From assembly GCF_951805225.1 (NCBI RefSeq), contig NZ_OX638201.1, positions 496,001 to 560,000 of the forward strand: 64,000 nt of DNA, in the 5' to 3' direction. Shown piece after piece: positions 49,596 through 58,956 of the stretch. Below the pieces are notes generated by a model. The model ran no database searches, was not told the DNA's origin, and was given only the letters and a program-made list of their open reading frames with translations. Made by a program: the position numbers and the translations under genes. Position 1 is the first letter of the stretch. Each line of letters begins with the position of its first letter. The stretch comes from an uncultured Flavobacterium sp. (GTDB taxonomy: Bacteria; Bacteroidota; Bacteroidia; Flavobacteriales; Flavobacteriaceae).

Positions 49596-49792
49596 GAATG
49601 TTTTTAGATATTGTAGGTAACGTTCTGGTGCTACCGGCTGTTTGCGGTTTTGTAAATGAGTGTTTTTTGCTTAACGAAAATATGATGAAAATACGATAAT
49701 TCCCTTAAGTCCGCAAATCGATTGTAATGGAGGTTAGGCTATGTGCCAATTAATGGTTTTCAAGATATTTAATATTAATATATTATTTTGAT

Positions 49793-50407
49793 TTAGTTTT
49801 TCGGAAACAAACGTTCATAGAAAACAGGTTCTTTAAATAGAATATAACTTGCAAAACCTAAAACAGCAGTTGCAATTGTGATTATTAAGCATGTGATAAA
49901 AATATATAAAATAATTTTAATAAATCTATCTTCAGTTTTTAGCAATAAAGAGAAAACGAAAGCGAAAAAAGAAATTACAAGTACGAAAAACGGATACACA
50001 AATACATCACTATTATTCAATTTGAAATAGCCTGCTAATGCTAAAAGGCAAATTGTAGCTACAATGACCCATGAATATTTCAGTATGGGAACATTATCAA
50101 CAGCTTGTTTATATAAAACGATAATGGAACTTAGTACTTTTGGAAGTTGAATTTTTTTGTTGTTCCAAGGGAAATTTACACCACAATCTTCACATACTTT
50201 TGGAACTGGGGTTTTTCGTCCGCTCAAATCAATGAAATTTTCTACATGATAATTACCCTTAATTAAAGAATTGCATTTTGGGCATTGATGAATTGTTTTT
50301 GCACCGCAATTTGGACAATGTTTCTTTCTATGTTGCGGATATCTGTAATATGTATCAGTAATTTGATGACCATTAAGACAAACTTGCATAGTGTCAAATG
50401 TTCCCAT
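49793..50407 (-). CDS. DUF2321 zinc-ribbon membrane protein
   Basis: A 204-residue protein. The N-terminal half matches DUF2321: DTMQVCLNGHQITDTYYRYP, CPNCGAKTIHQCPKCNS and VCEDCGVNFPWNNKK, giving four Cys-pair knuckles for zinc. Residues about 105-190 hold three or four membrane helices, which many DUF2321 proteins lack. The function of the family is unknown. It is a single gene. Confidence 0.82.
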   Translation of the reverse strand: MGTFDTMQVCLNGHQITDTYYRYPQHRKKHCPNCGAKTIHQCPKCNSLIKGNYHVENFIDLSGRKTPVPKVCEDCGVNFPWNNKKIQLPKVLSSIIVLYKQAVDNVPILKYSWVIVATICLLALAGYFKLNNSDVFVYPFFVLVISFFAFVFSLLLKTEDRFIKIILYIFITCLIITIATAVLGFASYILFKEPVFYERLFPKN

Positions 50408-50730
50408 AAGTTTAATATTAGTTTAAAATATATAAATTTAGATTTTTATCTTTTTTTTCTACGGCAATGAAGGCGCCTAACTCATTTATATGCGAAACAA
50501 ACCTTCGGATGTACACCTAAGATCGGGTAGATAAGCGAAACTTTACTTCGTTTTCTTGCTTTTCAAATATATGGTTTTTTCTTACTAGATTTTTAAACTT
50601 GATATTGAATAATTATTTTTTTGGAAGAAAATAAATTTAAAAAATACTTTAGACAGTTAAGGACTGACTCAAAAAACAAAACGACTGAAATAAGTCTCAG
50701 CCGTTTTATATGTGATGATAAATTAATTTT
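50408..50730. other. Gene-free stretch upstream of the DUF2321 gene and downstream of thrC
   Basis: It is AT-rich with a short CTTCGGATGTACACC-like patch near 50503-50520 and the thrC terminator at 50678-50707. No ORF, RNA or recognised repeat. Confidence 0.5.
50678..50707 (-). terminator. thrC terminator
   Basis: AAAACGACTGA pairs with TCAGCCGTTTT (one G-T or mismatch) around an 8-nt loop, followed by a T-run on the minus strand, 24 bp past the thrC stop. Confidence 0.7.
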
Positions 50731-52020
50731 TTAGCCCAAGAAGTCCTTCAATTCCTCATAAGTTTTAATCTTCACACTAACTTTTTCTTCATTAATAACA
50801 CTTTTAATTTGTTCTGGAATCGGAAGTGTAATTCCTAAAGCAGGTTCAACAACGTCTAGAAATTTGATAGGATGTGCAGTTTCTAAGAAAACACCAATTG
50901 CGTTTTCGTGTTTTTGTAATTCTTTCTTTAAACCTAAATAACCAACTGCGCCGTGTGGTTCTGCAATGTAACCGTCGACTTTGTAGATGTTTTTTAAGGC
51001 AACAAGCGTTTCTTCGTCAGTATAACTATAAGAAGAAAAGTCTTTTTCGAAAGCTTTTAAATCGTTATTATATAATTCCTGAATTCTAATAAAGTTACTT
51101 GGATTTCCAACGTCCATTGCGTTAGAAATTGTTGCTTTAGAAGGTTTTGGATCGTATTTTCCGCTTTCTAAGAATCTTGGTACAGTATCGTTTACGTTTG
51201 TAGAAGCTACAAAATGTTCGATTGGCAAACCTAATTTCTTTGCCATAATTCCGGCACAAATATTTCCGAAATTCCCACTCGGGCAAGAGAAAACCAATGG
51301 TTTGTTTTGGCTTTTCAAAGCTTTGTAAGCAAAGAAAAAATAGAACATTTGTGGCAACCAACGCGCAATATTTATAGAATTTGCCGAAGTCAGGTTTTTA
51401 TGTGCCAAAGTTTCATCCAAAAATGCTTTTTTTACCATATCCTGACAATCATCAAAAACGCCATCAACTTCAAGTGCTTTAATGTTTTGCCCTAAAGTCG
51501 TTAATTGTTTTTCCTGAATATCGCTCACTTTTCCTGACGGATATAAAATCACAACATCAACGCCGTCAACGCCAAGAAATCCGCTTGCAACAGCACCGCC
51601 TGTATCTCCCGAAGTTGCTACCAAAACAGTATTTTTGCTGTCTTTTTTGTCTTTATTAAAATACGCCAGACAACGTGACATAAATCGCGCTCCAACATCT
51701 TTGAAAGCCATTGTTGGTCCGTGAAATAATTCTAAGGAATAAATGCCTTCTTCAACTTTCACAACCGGAAAATCAAAACATAAAGTCTCAGCAATAATCT
51801 CTCTTAAATTTGCCTCAGGAATTTCGTCACCCACAAATTGCTGAATAACATCAAAAGCAATATCCTGATTGCTTAAATTTTCGATTACATTAAAAAACGC
51901 AGGATTTAATGGCGTAATATTTTGAGGAAAATACAATCCTTTATCACTCGCTAATCCTTGTATTACGGCTTCTTTAAAGGAAACCTCGGGTGCATTATGG
52001 TTTAAACTATAGTATTTCAT
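50731..52020 (-). CDS. thrC: Threonine synthase
   Basis: A 429-residue PLP enzyme making threonine from O-phosphohomoserine. It opens MKYYSLNHNAPEVSFKEAVI. The PLP lysine is K107 in FHGPTMAFKDVGARFM. VATSGDTGGAVASGF and FSCPSGNFGNICAG are phosphate and substrate-binding motifs. It is the last gene of the thrLABC order on the minus strand, 441 bp after thrB; that gap is filled by repeats. Confidence 0.96.
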   Translation of the reverse strand: MKYYSLNHNAPEVSFKEAVIQGLASDKGLYFPQNITPLNPAFFNVIENLSNQDIAFDVIQQFVGDEIPEANLREIIAETLCFDFPVVKVEEGIYSLELFHGPTMAFKDVGARFMSRCLAYFNKDKKDSKNTVLVATSGDTGGAVASGFLGVDGVDVVILYPSGKVSDIQEKQLTTLGQNIKALEVDGVFDDCQDMVKKAFLDETLAHKNLTSANSINIARWLPQMFYFFFAYKALKSQNKPLVFSCPSGNFGNICAGIMAKKLGLPIEHFVASTNVNDTVPRFLESGKYDPKPSKATISNAMDVGNPSNFIRIQELYNNDLKAFEKDFSSYSYTDEETLVALKNIYKVDGYIAEPHGAVGYLGLKKELQKHENAIGVFLETAHPIKFLDVVEPALGITLPIPEQIKSVINEEKVSVKIKTYEELKDFLG

Positions 52021-52198
52021 TTTTTTTATTGCTTTAGGCTTTAAGCTATATGCTTTAGGCTTTTTTCCTAATGCTTTTAAGCTTATTGCTTTTTATTGGT
52101 TGTTTTATTTTGGATTTTATTTTAACCGCAAAGAGCGCAAGGAAATTGTTTCTTTTGAAAACGCAGAGATCGCAAAGCTTTGTGGTTTTTAAAATTCA

Positions 52199-52241
<43 letters not shown>

Positions 52242-52250
52242 GGTTTTTTT

Positions 52251-52347
52251 GTCATTCCGAGGAACGAGGAATCTCCGCGAGAAGCTCGACAAAGATTGAC
52301 TCACGTTACGGAGTTACTTGCGGAGATTCCTCGTTCCTCGGAATGAC
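52251..52347. repeat. Inverted repeat with perfect 27-bp arms
   Basis: Arms 52251-52277 and 52321-52347 (core GAGGAACGAGGAATCTCCG) are exact complements around a 43-nt loop. A degenerate relative (CTCGTTCCTCGAAATGAC) is near 32975. It is likely a dispersed palindromic element; in the thrB-thrC transcript it would form a long hairpin. Confidence 0.85.
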
Positions 52348-52461
52348 AAACGTTATGTTTTTTGTTTGCGTCTATACTTTACGTGGACTTCGACTTCGCT
52401 CAGCCTGACAAGCAGCACATGATTTTTAATTCTAAATTTTTAATTCTTAATTCTCACCACC

Positions 52462-53394
52462 TTACAATATCCTAACTCCATCCGGATTAATTTTCGAAAC
52501 GTGAATTTCATACGGCAAATTCATGTTTTCGTAAACCTCGCTCATGGCTTTTGCGATTTTGTCTGCGGTATTTTTTCCTCTGCTTAAAGCAAAAATCGAC
52601 GGACCAGAACCTGAGATTCCAGAGCCTAAAGCACCGTTTTCAAGTGCCGTTTGTTTGATTAAATCAAAACCTGGAATCAAAACGCTTCTTAGCGGTTCAA
52701 CGATTTCATCATGAAGAGATCTTCCAATCAAATCGTAATCTTTTGTGTATAATCCGGCAATTAATCCGCCCACATTTCCCCATTGCATAATGGCGCTTTT
52801 CAGGGAAACATTTTGTTTTAATACCGAACGTGCATCCGAAGTTTTCAGTTCAATTTGCGGATGAACCACCGTTGCGAACAATTCCTCCGGACTATCAATT
52901 CTGATAATATCAAGCGGAGCATAACTTCTTACCAACGTAAAACCGCCTAAAAGGGCAGGAGCAACGTTGTCAGCATGAGCGTTTCCGCTGGCTAATTTTT
53001 CGCCTTGCATCGCAAATTGAACCAAATCTTTGCGGGAATAAGGTTTTCCTAATAATTCATTAATTCCAAAAACGGCTCCGGCAGAACTTGCAGCGCTGCT
53101 TCCAATTCCGCTTCCGGCTTTGATGTTTTTGTAGATTTCGATTTCAAATCCAAAAGTTATGGCTTCAAAATCTCTTTCGTAAGCTTCTAACATTGCAAGA
53201 GCCGCAACTCCCGAAACATTTTTCTCGGTTTCTAAAGGTAAATCGGCACCCACAATTTTTGTAATCCGAATTCCTTTTTGATCTACTTTTCGAACAATCA
53301 TTTCATCGCCCGCATTGTCTAAGCAAAGTCCAAGTACGTCAAATCCGCACGAAAGATTTGCAATTGTAGCGGGACAAAATAGTTTTATTTCCAT
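52462..53394 (-). CDS. thrB: Homoserine kinase
   Basis: A 310-residue GHMP kinase that phosphorylates homoserine. The ATP-binding motif is KAGSGIGSSAASSAG (residues about 92-106), with PATIANLSCGFDVLGLCLD at the N-terminus and GSGISGSGPSIFALS as the third GHMP motif. It lies between thrA and thrC on the minus strand. The gap to thrA (148 bp) contains repeated GGTTCTAAGTTGCTAAG words. Confidence 0.95.
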   Translation of the reverse strand: MEIKLFCPATIANLSCGFDVLGLCLDNAGDEMIVRKVDQKGIRITKIVGADLPLETEKNVSGVAALAMLEAYERDFEAITFGFEIEIYKNIKAGSGIGSSAASSAGAVFGINELLGKPYSRKDLVQFAMQGEKLASGNAHADNVAPALLGGFTLVRSYAPLDIIRIDSPEELFATVVHPQIELKTSDARSVLKQNVSLKSAIMQWGNVGGLIAGLYTKDYDLIGRSLHDEIVEPLRSVLIPGFDLIKQTALENGALGSGISGSGPSIFALSRGKNTADKIAKAMSEVYENMNLPYEIHVSKINPDGVRIL

Positions 53395-53398
53395 TTTT

Positions 53399-53540
53399 AA
53401 GGTTCTGAGGTTCTAAGTTGCTAAGTCCCTAAGGCTTCTTTTGCAACTTTATATTTTTAGTTTCTAAGGTTCTGAGATTCTAAGTTGCTAAGATTAGTTT
53501 TAAAAAAACTCAGAACCTTAGCAACTTAGAACCTTAGTAC
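53399..53540. repeat. GGTTCT(G/A)AG-type repeats with inverted arms
   Basis: Two direct copies of GGTTCTGAGxTTCTAAGTTG (53401 and 53468) and an inverted partner: TTCTAAGTTGCTAAG (53478-53492) pairs exactly with 53517-53531. Related words lie at 36541-36570. This fills the thrA-thrB gap. Confidence 0.75.
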
Positions 53541-53542
53541 CT

Positions 53543-55990
53543 CTAATTATTACCTATTCTAATTACATCCGCAAAAATTCCAGACGCTGTAACTGCTGCT
53601 CCGGCTCCGGCGCCTTTTATTAATAAAGGCTGATCTACGTAACGATCTGTGTAGAAAAGTACGATATTGTCTTTTCCTTCCAGATTGTAAAAAGGATGAT
53701 CTTTTGGAATGAATTGAAGACCAACGCTTGCTTTTCCGTTTTCGAATTGTGCTACATATTTCAAACGAGAATCTTTGGCTAATGCTTCTTCATAGATTTT
53801 CTCGAAATGTGGAGCATGTTTAATTAAGGAAGCAAAAAAGTCTTCGTTATTTGTTGTTGCCAAACAATCTGCAGGCAGGAATGATTCGTTTGCAATGGCG
53901 TCAATATCCATTTCATAACCGCTTTCGCGAATAAGAATCAGGATTTTACGAGCAACGTCGATTCCGCTTAAGTCAATTTTTGGATCTGGTTCTGTGAAAC
54001 CCTGAACTCCGGCTTCTTTTACAACATCATGAAAAGAATTGTTCTTGTTGAAATTGTTGAAAATGAAGTTCAAACTTCCTGATAAAACGGCCTGAATTTT
54101 ATGCACTTTATCGCCCGAAGCAATTAAGTTTTTTACAGTATCGATAATTGGTAATCCCGCACCAACATTCGTTTCAAACAAAAACGGAGCGTTATATTGG
54201 CGTGATAAACTTTTTAATTTTTTATAATTGTCATAAGCAGATGAACAAGCAATTTTATTACAAGTTACAACGGCAATACTTTCTTTTAAGAACTTCTCAT
54301 ACATTTCAGAAACGCTTGCATTTGCTGTAATATCAACAAAAATACTGTTACGTAAATTCAGTTCTTTCGCTCGGGCGATAAATTCTGTTGGAATAGCTTC
54401 TTCTCCTTTTGCTAAATCTGATTGCCATTCTTTTAAAGAAATTCCGTCTTCGTCAAAAAGCATTTTTCTTGAGTTTGATAAGGCAATTACGCGAACATTT
54501 ATCTTTAGATTATCTTTTAAGAACTTTCTTTGATTGTGAATTTGTTCGATGAATTTTTCACCCACATTTCCAACTCCCATTACAAATAAATTCAGCTGTT
54601 TTGTGTTTTCTTCAAAGAAGTTTTCGTGCAAAGTGTTCAATGCTTTTTTAACGTCTCTTTCGTTGATTACAGTCGAAATATTACGCTCAGAAGCACCTTG
54701 CGCAATGGCACGAATGTTTACGTTATTTTTTCCTAAAGTACTGAACATTCTTCCGCTTAAACCTTGGTGATTTTTCATGTTTTCACCAACCAAAGCAATA
54801 ATGCAAAGATCTTTTTCTACGATACAAGGATCGATTTTGTTTTGTAAAATCTCAACTTCAAAAGCTCTGTTAATTGCTGCTTCGGCATTTTCAGCATCTG
54901 AATTTAAAATTCCGATACAAATCGAATGTTCAGAAGAAGCCTGAGTAATAAAAATTACGTTGATTTTTTCCTGAGATAATACTTCGAATAAACGTTTTGA
55001 TGAACCCGAAACTCCAATCATTCCCGGGCCTTCAAGAGTTACAAGCGATATATTATCGATATGACTAATTCCTTTTACAACTGTATCTTTTGATGAAACC
55101 TGATTAGAAATTAAAGTTCCTACAGCTTCCGGTTCAAAAGTATTTTTGATTAAAATTGGAATATTTTTTCTTAAAACAGGCTGAATCGTTGGCGGATACA
55201 ACACTTTTGCACCAAAATGCGACAATTCCATTGCTTCCTGATAAGATATGTTTGAAATTGGTTGCGCTTGTTTTACGATTTTTGGATTTGCTGTGAACAT
55301 TCCGTTTACATCAGTCCAAATTTCTAATTGAGATGCATTAAGCGCTCCGGCAATAATTGCGGCAGTATAATCAGAACCTCCACGGCCTAAAGTTGTAGTG
55401 ATTCCGTCAAGAGTTTGCGAGATAAAACCAGGCAGAATATTGATTTGCGTATGATTTCCGCCAAAATATTCCTGAATTAATTGGTTTGAAACTTCAAAGT
55501 TTACAACCGCTTTGCTAAAGTTATTATCGGTTTTAATCAGTTCGCGGCTGTCTTTGTAAACGACATCTTTGTCAATTTGCTGATATGCCTGAGCGATTAT
55601 GTAAGACGATAATAATTCTCCAAAACTCAAAATTGTGTCAGCAGTTCTTGGAGATAATTCGCCTAATAAAAAACATCCATCCAATAAAGTTTCTAAATGA
55701 TTGATGATTCTTTTTACGTGACTTAACAAGCTGCTTTGCTCGCTTACCGGAATTAATTCTTTTAAGGTATCAAGATGTTTTTTCTCAATTTCGACAACGA
55801 TATCTCTAAAAGTTTCGTCGTTTGCAGCTGCTTTTGATGCTGCTAATTGCAGTAAATCAGTGACTTTGCTTAATGCCGAAACAACAATTGCCAGTTTGTC
55901 TTGTTTAGAATTTTGTTTAATTATTTCGAGAACTAATTTTATATTTTGAGCATTGGCAACCGAAGTTCCGCCAAATTTTAATACTTTCAT
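53543..55990 (-). CDS. thrA: Bifunctional aspartate kinase / homoserine dehydrogenase I
   Basis: An 815-residue enzyme carrying out the first and third steps from aspartate to threonine. The N-terminal kinase (1-290) begins MKVLKFGGTSVANAQN and contains TTLGRGGSDYTAAIIAG. Two ACT domains (about 310-450) bind threonine for feedback control. The dehydrogenase (about 465-815) starts LFVMGVGNVGEKFIEQI and contains LSGSLNFIFNNF and GVQGFTEPDPKIDLSG. It lies 184 bp after the leader peptide and ahead of thrB and thrC. Confidence 0.97.
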   Translation of the reverse strand: MKVLKFGGTSVANAQNIKLVLEIIKQNSKQDKLAIVVSALSKVTDLLQLAASKAAANDETFRDIVVEIEKKHLDTLKELIPVSEQSSLLSHVKRIINHLETLLDGCFLLGELSPRTADTILSFGELLSSYIIAQAYQQIDKDVVYKDSRELIKTDNNFSKAVVNFEVSNQLIQEYFGGNHTQINILPGFISQTLDGITTTLGRGGSDYTAAIIAGALNASQLEIWTDVNGMFTANPKIVKQAQPISNISYQEAMELSHFGAKVLYPPTIQPVLRKNIPILIKNTFEPEAVGTLISNQVSSKDTVVKGISHIDNISLVTLEGPGMIGVSGSSKRLFEVLSQEKINVIFITQASSEHSICIGILNSDAENAEAAINRAFEVEILQNKIDPCIVEKDLCIIALVGENMKNHQGLSGRMFSTLGKNNVNIRAIAQGASERNISTVINERDVKKALNTLHENFFEENTKQLNLFVMGVGNVGEKFIEQIHNQRKFLKDNLKINVRVIALSNSRKMLFDEDGISLKEWQSDLAKGEEAIPTEFIARAKELNLRNSIFVDITANASVSEMYEKFLKESIAVVTCNKIACSSAYDNYKKLKSLSRQYNAPFLFETNVGAGLPIIDTVKNLIASGDKVHKIQAVLSGSLNFIFNNFNKNNSFHDVVKEAGVQGFTEPDPKIDLSGIDVARKILILIRESGYEMDIDAIANESFLPADCLATTNNEDFFASLIKHAPHFEKIYEEALAKDSRLKYVAQFENGKASVGLQFIPKDHPFYNLEGKDNIVLFYTDRYVDQPLLIKGAGAGAAVTASGIFADVIRIGNN

Positions 55991-56038
55991 TTTGATGTTT
56001 TTTAGTAAGGTGCAAAGATTTTGAGTAACAAAGGTTCA

Positions 56039-56183
56039 AAGGTTATCAACTGTGAACTGAAACTGAAAACTGCGACTATTTTTTTTCTTTGTAAATGTTT
56101 TTTATGTACCCATTGCCTTTCTTCTTTCAAGAGAAAAGTATAGATAACCTGGATTATATGTAAAATGTATACCCCTAAGGGGT
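56039..56183 (-). promoter_or_regulatory. thr leader region with candidate attenuator pairing
   Basis: After the Thr run the minus strand contains the hairpin ACCCC-TTA-GGGGT (56171-56183). Farther on, AGGTTATC can pair with GATAACCT over about 100 nt (56142-56149 with 56039-56046 on the plus strand). I did not resolve a classical GC stem followed by T residues, so the exact antiterminator/terminator choice remains open. Confidence 0.45.
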
Positions 56184-56276
56184 AGTAGTTGTTGTAGTAG
56201 AAATAGTTGTAGCAGCAATTGCAACTCTAGTTTGAGTTGTCATTGTAGATTGATATTTTGCGCTGTTACTTTTCAT
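56175..56276 (-). CDS. thrL: Threonine operon leader peptide (attenuator)
   Basis: A 33-codon ORF on the minus strand, ATG at 56276 and TAG at 56177-56175. It starts MKSNSAKYQSTMTTQTRVA and continues with a run rich in threonine (12 Thr in all, six in a row just before the final Pro) plus two Ile. This is the hallmark of a thr leader peptide: when charged tRNA-Thr is scarce the ribosome stalls in the Thr run. The stop overlaps a small hairpin (ACCCCTTAGGGGT). The ORF is too short for usual gene calling. A TAnnTTTG box precedes it by 10 bp. Confidence 0.85.
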   Translation of the reverse strand: MKSNSAKYQSTMTTQTRVAIAATTISTTTTTTP

Positions 56277-56286
56277 TTTGATTTTT

Positions 56287-56294
56287 CAAAAGTA
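56287..56294 (-). promoter_or_regulatory. Predicted -7 box of the thr operon promoter
   Basis: On the minus strand TACTTTTG matches TAnnTTTG, 10 bp upstream of the leader ATG. No good -33 TTTG is seen. Confidence 0.55.
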
Positions 56295-56300
56295 CAGTTT

Positions 56301-56715
56301 TTTATAAAAGTTAAAAACTCTAAATGTCTTTTTACGAATATTTTAATAATTCAAATCTCATCAAATTAATATTGAGCTTTTGTCAGGATAGAATATGATA
56401 AATTGATGTATTCGTATATTTAAGCTTGTTTTTGTTGGGTTTGGTAATAGTTAATGGTCTGATTTTTAATAAAAATATTCCAAAATAAAAGCAATTTAAT
56501 CTATATGGTAAGTAGGGATTGAGTTTTTTGGCTTTTGATGCGAAATTCTGATAGTTTAAATTCCTAAACCCAAATAAGGAGTTGATTTTGTGTGATTAGT
56601 ATTGTGAAATAGATAAAAGTGAAGAAAATGAATCAGTCTAATTTTAATTATTATGAACAAATGTTGCTTTTTAATATTGATTTGTTGAATTTTGGGGTCT
56701 AAAATTATAAACATC
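56301..56715. other. Gene-free divergent region between thrL and hutH
   Basis: AT-rich DNA with no recognised repeat or RNA. It must contain the rest of the thr promoter on the minus strand and the hutH promoter on the plus strand. The latter was not located with confidence. Confidence 0.5.
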
Positions 56716-58230
56716 ATGAATGAAATCCATTATATAAGTACTGAAACTTTAGGTTTAGAAGCTTTACAAGAAATTATTGTTAATCAAAAAACACTTGAAT
56801 TATCAGAAGAAGCTAAAGTAAATGTGCAAAAATGCCGCGATTATTTAGATAAAAAAATGGCATCGCATTCTGAACCTATTTATGGTATAAATACTGGTTT
56901 TGGATCACTTTATAGTGTGAAAATTTCAAATGAGAATTTGTCTAAACTTCAGGAAAATCTAGTAAAATCACACGCATGTGGAACTGGTGAAGAAGTTCCG
57001 GCTGAGATTGTGAAAATGATGTTGTTGCTTAAAATACAATCTTTAAGCTACGGTCATTCAGGAATTCAATTGCAAACATTACAGCGTTTGGTTGATTTCT
57101 ATAATAATGATATTCTACCTATAATTTATACTCAAGGTTCACTTGGAGCTTCGGGAGATTTGGCGCCATTGGCACATTTATCTTTACCATTATTAGGAGA
57201 AGGAGAAGTGCTTTTTGAAGGTAAAAAAGTAGCTTCTGCCGAAGTTTTAAAACATTTTAAATGGGAACCAATCATTTTACAGTCAAAAGAAGGTTTGGCT
57301 TTATTAAACGGAACTCAGTTTATGAGTGCTTATGGAGCTCATATTTTATTGAAAGCTTATAAATATTCTTATTTAGCAGATTTAATCGGAACAATTTCTT
57401 TAGAAGGTTTTGATGGAAGAATCGAGCCTTTCAACGAATTGATTCATTTTATACGTCCTCATAAAGGTCAAATTGTTACCGCTCAACGTGTCAATGAGTT
57501 TCTTGAAGGAAGCGAAATCATTGTACAAGAGAAAAAACATGTTCAGGATCCGTATTCTTTCCGTTGTATTCCTCAGGTTCACGGAGCTTCAAAAGATGCG
57601 ATTGATTATGTTCGAAAAGTATTTAAAACCGAAATTAATTCGGTTACAGATAATCCAAATATATTTATTGAATCAGATCAAATTATCTCTGGCGGAAATT
57701 TCCACGGACAACCTTTGGCTTTAGCCTTAGATTTTATGGCAATTGCTTTGGCGGAATTAGGTAGTATTTCTGAAAGAAGAACGTATCAATTGATTTCTGG
57801 TTTACGTAATCTTCCGGCATTTTTGGTTGATAATCCGGGATTGAATTCAGGATTTATGATTCCGCAATATACGGCGGCAAGTATTGCAAGTCAAAACAAA
57901 CAATTGGCAACTCCGTCAAGTATAGATAGTATTGTTTCGAGCAATGGGCAAGAAGATCACGTAAGTATGGGAGCAAACGGAGCTACAAAAGCTTTGCGTG
58001 TTATGGATAATTTAGAGCGTATTTTGGCAATCGAATTGATGAATGCTTCTCAGGCGATTGCTTATAGAGAACCTTTGAAATCGAGCGATTTTATCGAGAT
58101 GTTTTTGAGCAGTTACAGAGAGGTTGTGCCGTTGGTAAAAGAGGATAGAATCTTACATTATGACATCGAAAAAACCGTTGCGTTCTTGAATAGTTTCCAA
58201 ATTGAAAACGATTTGTTAACAATGGCTTAA
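56716..58230 (+). CDS. hutH: Histidine ammonia-lyase
   Basis: A 504-residue enzyme that removes ammonia from histidine to give urocanate. The start at 56716 (MNEIHYISTETLGLEAL) is an ATG; the reading from 56692 uses a non-ATG codon. The self-forming MIO cofactor comes from A145-S146-G147 in QGSLGASGDLAPLAH. YGINTGFGSLY and DNPNIF/GNFHGQPLALALD are further signatures. Other hut genes are absent here, and a HutD-like gene lies 20 kb away. A tyrosine- or phenylalanine-specific relative cannot be fully excluded. Confidence 0.92.
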   Translation: MNEIHYISTETLGLEALQEIIVNQKTLELSEEAKVNVQKCRDYLDKKMASHSEPIYGINTGFGSLYSVKISNENLSKLQENLVKSHACGTGEEVPAEIVKMMLLLKIQSLSYGHSGIQLQTLQRLVDFYNNDILPIIYTQGSLGASGDLAPLAHLSLPLLGEGEVLFEGKKVASAEVLKHFKWEPIILQSKEGLALLNGTQFMSAYGAHILLKAYKYSYLADLIGTISLEGFDGRIEPFNELIHFIRPHKGQIVTAQRVNEFLEGSEIIVQEKKHVQDPYSFRCIPQVHGASKDAIDYVRKVFKTEINSVTDNPNIFIESDQIISGGNFHGQPLALALDFMAIALAELGSISERRTYQLISGLRNLPAFLVDNPGLNSGFMIPQYTAASIASQNKQLATPSSIDSIVSSNGQEDHVSMGANGATKALRVMDNLERILAIELMNASQAIAYREPLKSSDFIEMFLSSYREVVPLVKEDRILHYDIEKTVAFLNSFQIENDLLTMA

Positions 58231-58278
58231 CATGGCAAAATAATATTGAAGTAATTTTGCACTATCAAAAATAAAAAA

Positions 58279-58923
58279 ATGTCAATAAACAGTATTTTCC
58301 AATTTTTAGTTCCGAAAGACAAGAAATTCTTTCCACTTTTTGAAGAGGCTTCAAGCAATTTAATTGAATTAGCGTCTAATTTACACGAAGCTGTAAACCT
58401 TCCATTGAAAGAAAGAGAAGTTCTTTTTCAAAAGATTGATGAGTTAGAGCAAAAAGGAGAAGACATTACACGTCAGACCAATCTTGAATTGAGCAGAAAC
58501 TTCATTACTCCATTTGATAGAGAGGATATTCATACATTAATTACTTCAATTGATAACGTTGCTGATTACCTTCACGGTGCAGCAAGCAGAATGAGATTGT
58601 ATCAAGTTGATAAGATTACAAAATCTATCAGAAAGATGACAGAAATCAACCTTGAAGCTTGTCAAAACATTGACAGTGCTGTAAAAGAGTTGAGCAACTT
58701 AAAAAACATGAACATTATTAAAGAAGCTTGTGCAAGAATTAATAAACTTGAAAACAAGTCTGATAACGTTTATAACAAAGCAGTTTTTGAAATTTTTGAA
58801 AACGAAACAGACGCTAAAAATATTATTAAATATAAAGAAGTGTTATCTGTTTTAGAATCAGCAACAGACAAATGTAAGAGTGTTGCGAACATACTAGAAT
58901 CTATTTCTGTAAAACATTCTTAA
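58279..58923 (+). CDS. DUF47 family (PhoU-like) phosphate transport regulator
   Basis: A 214-residue all-helical protein of the DUF47/TIGR00153 family. FVPKDKKFFPLFEEAS-like opening (VPKDKKFFPLFEEASSNLIE), TNLELSRNFITPFDREDIHT and ATDKCKSVANILESISVKH at the end are typical. Such proteins are paired with Pit transporters and are thought to regulate them. The pit gene starts 33 bp downstream, so the two form an operon. Confidence 0.92.
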   Translation: MSINSIFQFLVPKDKKFFPLFEEASSNLIELASNLHEAVNLPLKEREVLFQKIDELEQKGEDITRQTNLELSRNFITPFDREDIHTLITSIDNVADYLHGAASRMRLYQVDKITKSIRKMTEINLEACQNIDSAVKELSNLKNMNIIKEACARINKLENKSDNVYNKAVFEIFENETDAKNIIKYKEVLSVLESATDKCKSVANILESISVKHS

Positions 58924-58956
58924 ATTCAATTTATTTCATTCTGAAGTTATAATTTT

